Positions 21,258-30,152 of a DNA stretch of 64,000 nucleotides are shown here, in pieces. A program made the translations under genes and the position numbers. Every line of letters starts with the position of its first letter. Positions within the stretch are counted from its first letter, which is position 1. The DNA comes from an uncultured Desulfobulbaceae bacterium (GTDB taxonomy: Bacteria > Desulfobacterota > Desulfobulbia > Desulfobulbales > Desulfobulbaceae). The stretch spans positions 39,568 through 103,567 of the forward strand of contig CAMYLK010000010.1 of assembly GCA_947259225.1 (NCBI GenBank), given 5' to 3'. The notes under the pieces are model-generated. The model searched no databases. It saw nothing but the letters and a program-made list of their open reading frames with translations, and had not been told where the DNA came from.

Positions 21258-22304
21258 TTATGTAACCGGTGGTTCATTTTTGAGTTCAGAGACATTACCT
21301 TCGATATGTTTCTCCTGAAATCCTTCTACCTGCTGATGGGCTTCAACGAGATCCTCGAACCGGGCAAGATGAAAAATTGCTTCACCTTCGTGGATCAAGG
21401 GTGTTTCTGTTCTACCGATAATAATACCGCTAAATGGTGCTTCAACTCGAGTCACTTCTTCTCCATATAGGTCATCAACCAGGGCCAGCAGGTCTCCCTT
21501 TCGCATTTTATTTCCCAATGGCTTTAATATTCGAAGCATACCACTTGCAGGTGCTCTGACCCATGAACTGGAACGTGCCTCTACAGGCTCTGTAGTAGAA
21601 CGTTTCTTTCTGGTTTTTGGGAGCATACCTAAAAACCGTAAAACATTGACCACACCTTTAACTCCAGCCCTGATACTCATCTCATCAAATCTTAATGCTT
21701 CACCGGCTTCATAAAGCAATACAGGCACTCCCATCTCGGAAGCAACTTCACGTAAAGAACCGTCGCGCTCAACGGAGTTCAATATAACCGGAGTACCGAA
21801 TGCCTTTGCTAATAAACGAGTCTCATCATTTTCCAGATTAGCACGGATTTGAGGGAGATTGGAACGGTGAATTGCACCAGTATGAAGATCAATCCCGTGA
21901 GTGCATTGTGATACTATTTCATCTATAAAAAATCTTGCTATACGAGCAGCAAGAGACCCTTTTTCCGATCCTGGAAAACTTCGATTAAGATCCCTTCTGT
22001 CTGGAAGGTATCGGCTATGATGTATCAACCCATAAAGATTTACAGCTGGGACAGCTATGAGTGTACCGCGAAGTCGTGACAGGGATGGTAATTGAAGAAT
22101 ACGCCTAATTATCTCCACACCATTAAGTTCATCCCCATGGAGGGCAGCACAAATAAATAGTCTTGGCCCATCTTTTTTGCCCCGGATGATGTGAACCGGC
22201 ATACTGATTGGTGTATGGGTGTAGAGCTTGGGCAGAGGTAGTCCTATGATTCTACGAGTCCCTGGCGCAATAATTTCACCATTGATCCGCAACTCAGAAT
22301 CCAT
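21258..22304 (-). CDS. Succinylglutamate desuccinylase/aspartoacylase (AstE/AspA) family protein
   Basis: ALHGDELNGVEIIRR, DLNRSFPG, DLHTGAIHRSNLPQIRAN; start set at MDSELRING just downstream of the rimK-like stop (ORF extends to 22382). Confidence 0.85.
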   Translation of the reverse strand: MDSELRINGEIIAPGTRRIIGLPLPKLYTHTPISMPVHIIRGKKDGPRLFICAALHGDELNGVEIIRRILQLPSLSRLRGTLIAVPAVNLYGLIHHSRYLPDRRDLNRSFPGSEKGSLAARIARFFIDEIVSQCTHGIDLHTGAIHRSNLPQIRANLENDETRLLAKAFGTPVILNSVERDGSLREVASEMGVPVLLYEAGEALRFDEMSIRAGVKGVVNVLRFLGMLPKTRKKRSTTEPVEARSSSWVRAPASGMLRILKPLGNKMRKGDLLALVDDLYGEEVTRVEAPFSGIIIGRTETPLIHEGEAIFHLARFEDLVEAHQQVEGFQEKHIEGNVSELKNEPPVT

Positions 22305-22308
22305 GTAA

Positions 22309-23229
22309 TTAACCTTTACCCTTGGTACTGGTTCGGCTTTTCTTTCCTGCAGTGGCTTTGACCTGTTTTTCAGTATACTCAATTATCAATTTTGCCACGT
22401 CTTTTCCTGTTGCAGTCTCAACACCCTCTAAGCCAGGAGAAGAGTTTACCTCCATTACAAGAGGTCCATGATTTGACCTGAGGATATCTACCCCGCAAAC
22501 GTTCAAGCCCATAACTTTCGCCGCCCGTATAGCCGTTGCACGCTCCTGTGGATTTATTTTTGCGAGACTTGCCGTTCCGCCACGATGCAGGTTTGATCGA
22601 AATTCGCCCTCAGGTCCCTTCCTTTTCATTGCAGCAACTACCTTCCCATTCACAACAAAACATCTTATATCAGTGCCGGATGATTCTTTAATGTATTCCT
22701 GGACCATAATGTTAACACTCAAGCCCATAAACGCCTGTATAACACTTTCAGCTGCTTTTTTTGTTTCGGCAAGAACAACTCCGATCCCCTGTGTGCCTTC
22801 AAGAAGTTTAATAACCAGAGGTGCTCCACCAACTTCTTGAATTAGATCTTCAATGTCTCCGGGATTTCTTGCAAATCCTGTGACTGGTAACCCAATGTTT
22901 TTCCTTGCAAGCAACTGCATGGACCTGAGCTTGTCCCGCGACCGTGTAATGGCAACCGACTCATTTAGAGGGTACACCCCCATCATTTCAAACTGTCTGA
23001 GAACAGCAGTTCCATAAAAAGTTACAGATGCGCCTATTCTGGGAATAACAGCATCAAAACCTTCAAGGCTCTCTCCCTGGTACTTCATGGTAGGTTTCAA
23101 TGATGTAATATTCATGTAACATTTCAGGACATTTATGATTTTGACTTCATGTCCCCGCTCTTTGGCTGCTTCCACAATACGCCTTGTTGAATAAAGTTTA
23201 GGATTGCGGGATAAAATTGCTAATTTCAT
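22309..23229 (-). CDS. rimK: RimK-type ATP-grasp alpha-L-glutamate ligase
   Basis: [29 protein letters not shown]..., ATP-grasp [46 protein letters not shown]. Confidence 0.93.
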   Translation of the reverse strand: MKLAILSRNPKLYSTRRIVEAAKERGHEVKIINVLKCYMNITSLKPTMKYQGESLEGFDAVIPRIGASVTFYGTAVLRQFEMMGVYPLNESVAITRSRDKLRSMQLLARKNIGLPVTGFARNPGDIEDLIQEVGGAPLVIKLLEGTQGIGVVLAETKKAAESVIQAFMGLSVNIMVQEYIKESSGTDIRCFVVNGKVVAAMKRKGPEGEFRSNLHRGGTASLAKINPQERATAIRAAKVMGLNVCGVDILRSNHGPLVMEVNSSPGLEGVETATGKDVAKLIIEYTEKQVKATAGKKSRTSTKGKG

Positions 23230-23253
23230 GTTTTCTCTCCTGTTGAAGCAATT

Positions 23254-23724
23254 CTATTTCTTCCTTCTATGCTCCAACTTCTTTTTTCCTAATAAGTATG
23301 ATGCCTGTGGATCAACCTGAAAACGTCCAGCCATACCGGTTCTCCCCAGCAACATCCGAAAACGCATTGTGTCCCGATTTGTCAGGGTCATCTCAACTGG
23401 AAAAATATGGAACCCCAAAGCTACATTAGTACGAATTACAAGGCGGCTTTCCTTGTGCCCCCCAGAGTCTGTTACTATACGTTCATCAATTACATCTGAT
23501 ACACATTCCACGACAGTGTCTACACGCCTTTGTCGTGGGTGTATACCAAAACGCACACGCTGAATGCCGTTTTCCTCAAAAGGCTCCAGATAAAAAGCAT
23601 GTAAAGCTGAAGACCTTGCACCCGTGTCTATTTTACATTTTATATGCTTTATGCCGAGATCCGGTAACGAAGCCCATTCTCGCCAGCCGACAAGGTTTAT
23701 ATTTTCAATATCTTTTTGCATCAC
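23254..23724 (-). CDS. Retropepsin-like 'ATP-dependent zinc protease' family protein (RimB-like)
   Basis: [33 protein letters not shown] ... [19 protein letters not shown]. Confidence 0.85.
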   Translation of the reverse strand: MMQKDIENINLVGWREWASLPDLGIKHIKCKIDTGARSSALHAFYLEPFEENGIQRVRFGIHPRQRRVDTVVECVSDVIDERIVTDSGGHKESRLVIRTNVALGFHIFPVEMTLTNRDTMRFRMLLGRTGMAGRFQVDPQASYLLGKKKLEHRRKK

Positions 23725-23921
23725 AAGATTTTAATAGTGGTAATAGATAAAAAATCAATGTTGTTTTCAGTATAACAAATGTCTATTCGTACATGGGACT
23801 GTAAAATGTCAACATAAAATTATAACGATGATTAATTTGTATGAGATGTTGTTGAAAATTAATGGTAATAATTGTTCAAGAAATTCAGAGTTTAAGTATC
23901 ATATATCAATGAGGAAGCTGT

Positions 23922-24809
23922 ATGGACTATAATAGCATTTTATCCAGATTGGCTGAAATAACTGTGCAGCCTTTATTTAAAGTAGCTGGTACAGAAGTTA
24001 CACTGTTTTCTATTTTTCTCTTCTTGTTTATCATTGCTGCGACTTTCTTAATATCTTCAATCCTCCAGCGTGCGTTAAAGAAGTCTCTCGCTTCTAAATT
24101 TTCCAGTAAACTTGGAACGCTCGCTGCTATACTTAGGCTAGTCCACTACACGGTACTTGTTGTTGGTTTCGGAATAGCCCTGCAAACGGTCGGCATTAGT
24201 CTCAGTACACTTTTTGCCGCTGGAGCAATTTTTGCCATTGCGATTGGATTCGCTATGCAGAATGTAATGCAGAACTTTGTTTCTGGAATAATATTGCTTG
24301 CTGAGCGAAGCATTAAACCAGGGGATATTATAGAAGTTGAAGGGGTTGTTGTTAAGGTGATAGACATGGGAATACGTACAACTGTTGTACGTACCTGGAG
24401 GGAAGAAGACCTCATCATGCCCAACTCTGTTTTTTCTCAATCAACAGTTAAAAATTTTACCCTGCGCGATAACCTTTTCCGCCTCGGTGTCGAAGTAGGA
24501 GTTACCTATGACTCTGACATGAAACAAGTTATGGCAGTACTTGAGAAAACAGCCCTTGAACAAACCTGGGGCTCTAAAAATGCAGAACCTCGAGTGCTTC
24601 TTCGGGATTTTGGAGATTCAGCTGTTATTTTTGGCACCTATCTCAATGTTGATGACCCTTGGAAGCAAAGAACTTACATGTCGGAATTACGAAAAGCAAT
24701 TTGGTTTGCTTTTAAAGAGGCTGATATCACAATCGCGTTTAACCAAATGGATGTACATTTTGACCCTCCGGTAAGTGATGCAATAGCAAGCCTTCGTAAA
24801 GTCGTATGA
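23922..24809 (+). CDS. Small-conductance mechanosensitive channel (MscS family)
   Basis: TM3-like GAIFAIAIGFAMQNVMQNFVSGIILLAERSIKPGDIIEVEGVVVKV..MGIRTTVVRTW. Confidence 0.92.
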   Translation: MDYNSILSRLAEITVQPLFKVAGTEVTLFSIFLFLFIIAATFLISSILQRALKKSLASKFSSKLGTLAAILRLVHYTVLVVGFGIALQTVGISLSTLFAAGAIFAIAIGFAMQNVMQNFVSGIILLAERSIKPGDIIEVEGVVVKVIDMGIRTTVVRTWREEDLIMPNSVFSQSTVKNFTLRDNLFRLGVEVGVTYDSDMKQVMAVLEKTALEQTWGSKNAEPRVLLRDFGDSAVIFGTYLNVDDPWKQRTYMSELRKAIWFAFKEADITIAFNQMDVHFDPPVSDAIASLRKVV

Positions 24810-24829
24810 TTTGAGACGAGGAGAAAACA

Positions 24830-25801
24830 ATGGAACAGTCTGGACTAATTCACGGTTTTATTCTTGATGGGAAAGGCGGCGGGCAGGAAATCGGCTGGGA
24901 AGATTTAAAAATTTGGTCACCGGAGAATGGTCCTCTTTGGCTTCATTTTGATTATACAAGTGAAAATGCAACCAACTGGATTCAGCATGAAGGCGATCTT
25001 GATGAAGTGCCAGCTGCAGCCCTGCTTACGGAGGAAACACGACCAAGAACTACAGTGCTTGAGGATGGTACCATGATAGCTTTACGTGGTGTGAACCTTA
25101 ATCCGGGTTCCGACCCGGAGGATATGGTCTCTATAAGGTTATGGGTAGAGGAGAACAGGATTATAAGCACAAGGAAGAGACCTTTGCTTTCCGCTCGACA
25201 CCTTGCCGAAAGTATACAAAACAACAAGGGACCAAAGACAACCGGAGAGCTCATTGTCAATTTGACAGACATGTTAACGGACAGAATGGAAGATACTATA
25301 GAAAGCATTGAAGACAGGTTGGCAGAATTGGAAGAACAAATCATGGACAGCGGAGGTTATGAGCTTCGCAACACTCTCTCCAATATTCGCCGGGAAGCAA
25401 TTATGCTCCGACGTTACCTGGCACCTCAGCGTGAAGCACTTGTAAAACTACATTCAGAACACATTCCATGGTTGAACACTGATAACAGAATAAAAACCAG
25501 AGAAGTAACTGACAAGTTAGTTCGATACCTTGAAGACCTCGATTCGGTTCGGGACAGGGCTGCTGTAACTCAAGAGGAACTTATCAATCGTATCTCAGAA
25601 CAAATGAATACGAGGATGTATGTACTGTCTCTCGTTGCGGCGGTATTCCTGCCACTTAGTTTCCTCACCGGTCTCTTGGGTATCAATGTAGGCGGCATTC
25701 CTGGTGCAAATAACAACTGGTCATTCCTGACTGTTGTACTGTTGATGATAGGAGTTGCAATTATTGAGATTATTCTTTTCAAAAGAAAAAAATGGTTATA
25801 A
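24830..25801 (+). CDS. CorA/ZntB-like divalent cation transporter
   Basis: Long helical domain and C-terminal VAAVFLPLSFLTGLLGINVGGIPG. Confidence 0.9.
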   Translation: MEQSGLIHGFILDGKGGGQEIGWEDLKIWSPENGPLWLHFDYTSENATNWIQHEGDLDEVPAAALLTEETRPRTTVLEDGTMIALRGVNLNPGSDPEDMVSIRLWVEENRIISTRKRPLLSARHLAESIQNNKGPKTTGELIVNLTDMLTDRMEDTIESIEDRLAELEEQIMDSGGYELRNTLSNIRREAIMLRRYLAPQREALVKLHSEHIPWLNTDNRIKTREVTDKLVRYLEDLDSVRDRAAVTQEELINRISEQMNTRMYVLSLVAAVFLPLSFLTGLLGINVGGIPGANNNWSFLTVVLLMIGVAIIEIILFKRKKWL

Positions 25802-25861
25802 TGGGATTACCAGTACACACCTCAACCAAATAGCAATTCCTCTCGAGTTGACCTTATCTGC

Positions 25862-25966
25862 GAGTATACGTAACAAGGAATTTTAACAAATTGTTAAATG
25901 CTTTTGATACGTATACTTACGGAGTATACACTCGCTCTGCTAACCAACAAATTAGTTCGTATACTC
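25862..25966. repeat. Cluster of four alternating GAGTATACG-type motifs
   Basis: gagtatacg 25862-25870, cgtatact 25910-25917, gagtatac 25922-25929, cgtatactc 25958-25966; plus TTAACAA/TTGTTAA near-palindrome between. Confidence 0.7.
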
Positions 25967-26100
25967 AGTAACAATTTACAACATGTCTGGATTCAGATGA
26001 ATGGCATGTCAGAAAAGATCAAAGGCTATCTGGTAAATTGTCAGGTGGGATTCAGATTATTCCAATTTATCATCCTTCAGCAATATCGAGAAAGTTAAGG

Positions 26101-26382
26101 TTAACCGAGTTTCACTGACCTGTTCGCAATCTTTTTGTCACCACCGACAACCCACTCAATTTCAATTTCAAGCTTCTTTTTCGACCTTCGCTTGCCGTCC
26201 TCTCTTTCGGCCTTTATCTCCAGCTCCACATTATCTGGAATTTTAAGCTTTACTGTCTTGTTCCCCTGCTTGAGCACAACTTTCTGCTGATCAATTTTAT
26301 CGGCCAGCTCCCTTAAAAAGGATGAAACACTCTTGATGTCCCTTTTTTCCTCGCTCTTGAACAGTATGGTTTCTCTTCCCAT
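26101..26382 (-). CDS. Amphi-Trp domain-containing protein
   Basis: SVSSFLRELADKIDQQKVVLKQGNKTVKLKIPDNVELEIKAERED..KKKLEIEIEW. Confidence 0.82.
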   Translation of the reverse strand: MGRETILFKSEEKRDIKSVSSFLRELADKIDQQKVVLKQGNKTVKLKIPDNVELEIKAEREDGKRRSKKKLEIEIEWVVGGDKKIANRSVKLG

Positions 26383-26404
26383 GACAATCCTCCGATAAAA
26401 GAAG

Positions 26405-29125
26405 TTATTTCAGACTTTTGCTTGCGACTTCAGCAACATCGCCGGACAGGTTTTCCGCGGACATGATACGTTCAAGTTGCCCACGCATCAGTGTCTGACG
26501 ATTATTATCATACCTTTTCCAGGTGGTCAACGGTGTCAATAGCCGGGCAGCTATCTGCGGATTCATTGCATTCAGTTGAATGACATAATCTGCCAGAAAG
26601 GTATATCCTGCACCGCTTTCATCATGAAACCTGACCTGGTTGGCCTGACAGAACGCTCCGATGAGGGCCCGCACCTTGTTGGGATTTTTCAATATGAAGG
26701 CCGGGTGGCCTGTCAGCTTCTTTACCCGGTCAAGTGTTCCTTCGAGGGGACAGAGCGACTGCAGTGTAAGCCACTTGTCCACGACAAGCGGATCAACCTT
26801 CCACAGTTCATAAAAGTCATCCAGCAGTGCATCACCGGCTATACGATCACTGTTGACAACAGCCCTGAGAGCGGCAGCCTTATCTGTCATATTATCAGCA
26901 CCATGATATTGGGTCAGGGCAAGATCAAGGATATCCTCAGAGAGCCCGTTGCCGTCCTCCGGTGAAAGAAGATACGTCAGGCAGGTATTTTTCAAACTTC
27001 TTCGCCCGGCATCCCGTGGAGAATACATGTATGGCCCTGCCAGAATATTTTCCCGGTATATCTCCAGAAATTCGAGCCGAAGCTGTTCGCTTAATTGTCG
27101 GCGGAAAAACTGCAGCACCTGAAAAATTGCATCCGGATCCACAACTTCCAGCTGCTGGCCAATCCAGTTTTCCATAGGGAGCGCGAGGGCTAAGGCTATA
27201 AACGCGGGATCAGCATTTCTGTCAATCAGAATCTCTTTAAACGATGATACAAAGATGTTCGGGACCTGTAGGGGCTCATTATTCTGGAAACGTGATATCT
27301 GCTCAAGGATATACTTCATGCTCAACTGCTGCCCGGCATCCCAGCGGGTAAACGGATCAGAATCATACGCCATGAGAAAGGCCAGTTCCTCGTCAGTCCT
27401 TTCCAGTTCAACCTTGACCGGGGCGGAAAAGTTCCGGAGAAATGACAGTACGGGCTTTTCAGGAATTTCATCAAACTCAAACAGCTGTTGTTCATCTCGC
27501 AGATAGAGGACCTTAGAGGACTCTGGCATGTCGTCCGCATCTGTAAGCTTAATTGGGATATCCCCGCCTTTACTGTCCAGCAGACCTACAGCAACAGGCA
27601 ACAGCATTGGTATCTTGTCCTCCTGTTCAGGGGTCGGAGGTATTGACTGCTTGATCTGCAACCTGTATTTTTTTGCACCTGGATCATACTCGGAATTGAC
27701 TTTGAGTACAGGTGTTCCTGCCTGGCTGTACCAGAGTTTGAACCCATCCATTTCAACATCATTGGCATCGACCATTGCAGCGACAAAATCATCGCACGTG
27801 ACTGCCTGGCCGTCATGCCTCTGAAAATAAAGATCAAGACCTCTGCGAAACCCCTCTTTGCCAAGGAAGGTGTGGAGCATACGGATAACCTCAGCGCCTT
27901 TGTCATACACTGTCAATGTATAAAAGTTATTGATCTCCATGTATGAGTCCGGTCTGACAGGATGAGCCATAGGGCCGGCGTCTTCACGGAACTGATAGTT
28001 GCGCATGATCTGCACATCATTTATTCGCTTGACCGGGCGAGAGGTCATATCAGAACTAAACTCCTGGTCTCTGAAAACGGTCAGTCCTTCCTTGAGGCTC
28101 AACTGGAACCAGTCACGGCATGTTACCCTGTTACCGGTCCAGTTATGAAAGTACTCATGGGCAATCACCCCTTCTATGCCTTCATAATCAATATCTGTCG
28201 CTGTTTCCGGCTTGGCCAGTACATACTTTGAGTTAAATACATTAAGCCCCTTGTTTTCCATGGCACCCATATTGAAATCGTCAACTGCCACTATCATGTA
28301 CACATCCAAATCATATTCAAGACCAAAGGTATCTTCATCCCATTTCATGGCCTTTTTCAAAGACTCCATGGCATGCGTACATTTTTCTCTGTTGCGGGGT
28401 TCAACGTATATATGCAGTTTTATTTCCCTCCTGGACCTTGTAAGGAAAGTGTCTTCTATCTTTACAAGATTGCCAGCCACCAGAGCAAACAGATAACATG
28501 GTTTTTTAAAAGGATCATGCCAGACAGCATAGTGTTGGCCGTCATCCATATTCCCCTTCTCTACCAGGTTGCCGTTGGCTAATAGAACAGGATACTTCTC
28601 ATGGTCTGCAATAATTGTAGTTTTAAACTCTGCCATGACATCCGGGCGATCGGGGTAGCATGTTATGCGCCGAAACCCTTGAGCTTCGCACTGGGTACAG
28701 AAGTTACCGCTGGAAAGATATAACCCTTCAAGTTCCGTGTTATCATGAGGGTTGATAACAGTCACCACCTCAAGAGCGAATTCTGCAGGGACATTTTCAA
28801 TGATCAGTTCTTTTTCGTCATACGTGTAGCCGCTGCTGTCCAGTTCTATACCATTCAACGATATTGACCTGATCTCAAGCTTTTCACCATTGAGCATCAG
28901 GGGCGGGCTTCCCTTGGTATCAGGGTGACGGTAAAATTCAATCTTTGAATACACTTGTGTCGCGGTCTCGTTAAGCTCAAAACGAAGGTCAACGGTTGTC
29001 ACAAGATATCGAGGTGGTGTATAATTCTTTAAAAGGGTTGTGTTATTTACATTTTCATTCATTTTGATTTCCTTGATTGAAGATTCCTGCCTGAACTGAG
29101 CCACGAATATTGCAGTTCCGGACAA
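26405..29125 (-). CDS. pepN: Aminopeptidase N (M1 family)
   Basis: GAMENKGLNVFN, HEYFHNWTGNRVTCRDWFQLSLKEGLTVFRDQEF; start probably MNENVNNTTLLKNYTPP. Confidence 0.95.
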   Translation of the reverse strand: MSGTAIFVAQFRQESSIKEIKMNENVNNTTLLKNYTPPRYLVTTVDLRFELNETATQVYSKIEFYRHPDTKGSPPLMLNGEKLEIRSISLNGIELDSSGYTYDEKELIIENVPAEFALEVVTVINPHDNTELEGLYLSSGNFCTQCEAQGFRRITCYPDRPDVMAEFKTTIIADHEKYPVLLANGNLVEKGNMDDGQHYAVWHDPFKKPCYLFALVAGNLVKIEDTFLTRSRREIKLHIYVEPRNREKCTHAMESLKKAMKWDEDTFGLEYDLDVYMIVAVDDFNMGAMENKGLNVFNSKYVLAKPETATDIDYEGIEGVIAHEYFHNWTGNRVTCRDWFQLSLKEGLTVFRDQEFSSDMTSRPVKRINDVQIMRNYQFREDAGPMAHPVRPDSYMEINNFYTLTVYDKGAEVIRMLHTFLGKEGFRRGLDLYFQRHDGQAVTCDDFVAAMVDANDVEMDGFKLWYSQAGTPVLKVNSEYDPGAKKYRLQIKQSIPPTPEQEDKIPMLLPVAVGLLDSKGGDIPIKLTDADDMPESSKVLYLRDEQQLFEFDEIPEKPVLSFLRNFSAPVKVELERTDEELAFLMAYDSDPFTRWDAGQQLSMKYILEQISRFQNNEPLQVPNIFVSSFKEILIDRNADPAFIALALALPMENWIGQQLEVVDPDAIFQVLQFFRRQLSEQLRLEFLEIYRENILAGPYMYSPRDAGRRSLKNTCLTYLLSPEDGNGLSEDILDLALTQYHGADNMTDKAAALRAVVNSDRIAGDALLDDFYELWKVDPLVVDKWLTLQSLCPLEGTLDRVKKLTGHPAFILKNPNKVRALIGAFCQANQVRFHDESGAGYTFLADYVIQLNAMNPQIAARLLTPLTTWKRYDNNRQTLMRGQLERIMSAENLSGDVAEVASKSLK

Positions 29126-29223
29126 GAATAATCAGTTCAGGTAAAAAATACCACTTTCAATGGTTATTTACTGTTCATTACTAAACATAAAACCAAAATT
29201 GCAACACCAGCCGAGGGGCTATT

Positions 29224-30150
29224 ATGGATAAAAAAATACTGGTTGCCATTGACGGTTCTGTTTACAGCTTAAACAGTATCGACTACCTTATCCGGCTTTT
29301 CCGGGGAGACAAAAATCTGTCTTTGCACCTGTTCTCAGTTGTTTCCGAGTCAGGAACCGGCCAGAACTGGATGTATGAGGTTGATTCCCTGAGGCAGCAT
29401 TCTCCTTTGGCCGAACGACGGAGGGTAACAGCCGAAAGATATCTCAGAGACGCGAAAACACGCCTGATCCGAAACGGGTTCAGTGATGACAGTGTTACCT
29501 TTTCGGCTGAGATAACTTCTTCACAGTCAGTAGCAGCAATTCATCATGAGGCAAACAAAGGTATTTATGATGCCCTGGTTATCGGTCGACGAGGAATAGG
29601 CAAAGTCGGTGAAATGTTTTTCGGAAGCGTTTCCGCGTACCTGGTTGAAAAATGCCATGAAGTTCCGATCTGGATAATTGACGGGGAGATCACATCAAGC
29701 CGATTTCTTCTTGCCGTACATACCATGCCGAAATCACTGATGGCGGCCGACCATCTTGGATATATAGTCCAGGCCAATCCTGAGGCGGAAGTGCTCCTTT
29801 ATCATTCCAAAATTCTATTCCGTAAAGAACCCAAGGTTTCACTGGAAGAACTGCATCAAATGTGGGGCAAAGAATGGTGCGATAAATACCTTGATCCGGA
29901 CAACTATCTTTTCTACGCACACGCACAGGTCCTCAAGGATAACGGCGTACGAAAAGAATGTATCACCCAGCTGCCTATGGGAACCGACCTGGATGCAAGC
30001 AGGGATCTTATCAAACATGCAAAAAAACATAAATGCGGTACAATTGTAGTAGGCAGGCGTGCCAGGGGGGCCGATAAAGGTCTTTTCGGAGGTGTCTCGG
30101 ACCGGACTCTCGGCCAGGCACAAAATCTGGCTTTATGGCTCATCGGGTAA
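29224..30150 (+). CDS. Universal stress protein (tandem UspA-like domains)
   Basis: KILVAIDGSVYSLNSIDYL, DALVIGRRGIGKVGEMFFGSVSAYLVEKC, second domain TIVVGRRARGADKGLFGGVSDRTL. Confidence 0.88.
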   Translation: MDKKILVAIDGSVYSLNSIDYLIRLFRGDKNLSLHLFSVVSESGTGQNWMYEVDSLRQHSPLAERRRVTAERYLRDAKTRLIRNGFSDDSVTFSAEITSSQSVAAIHHEANKGIYDALVIGRRGIGKVGEMFFGSVSAYLVEKCHEVPIWIIDGEITSSRFLLAVHTMPKSLMAADHLGYIVQANPEAEVLLYHSKILFRKEPKVSLEELHQMWGKEWCDKYLDPDNYLFYAHAQVLKDNGVRKECITQLPMGTDLDASRDLIKHAKKHKCGTIVVGRRARGADKGLFGGVSDRTLGQAQNLALWLIG

Positions 30151-30152
30151 AG

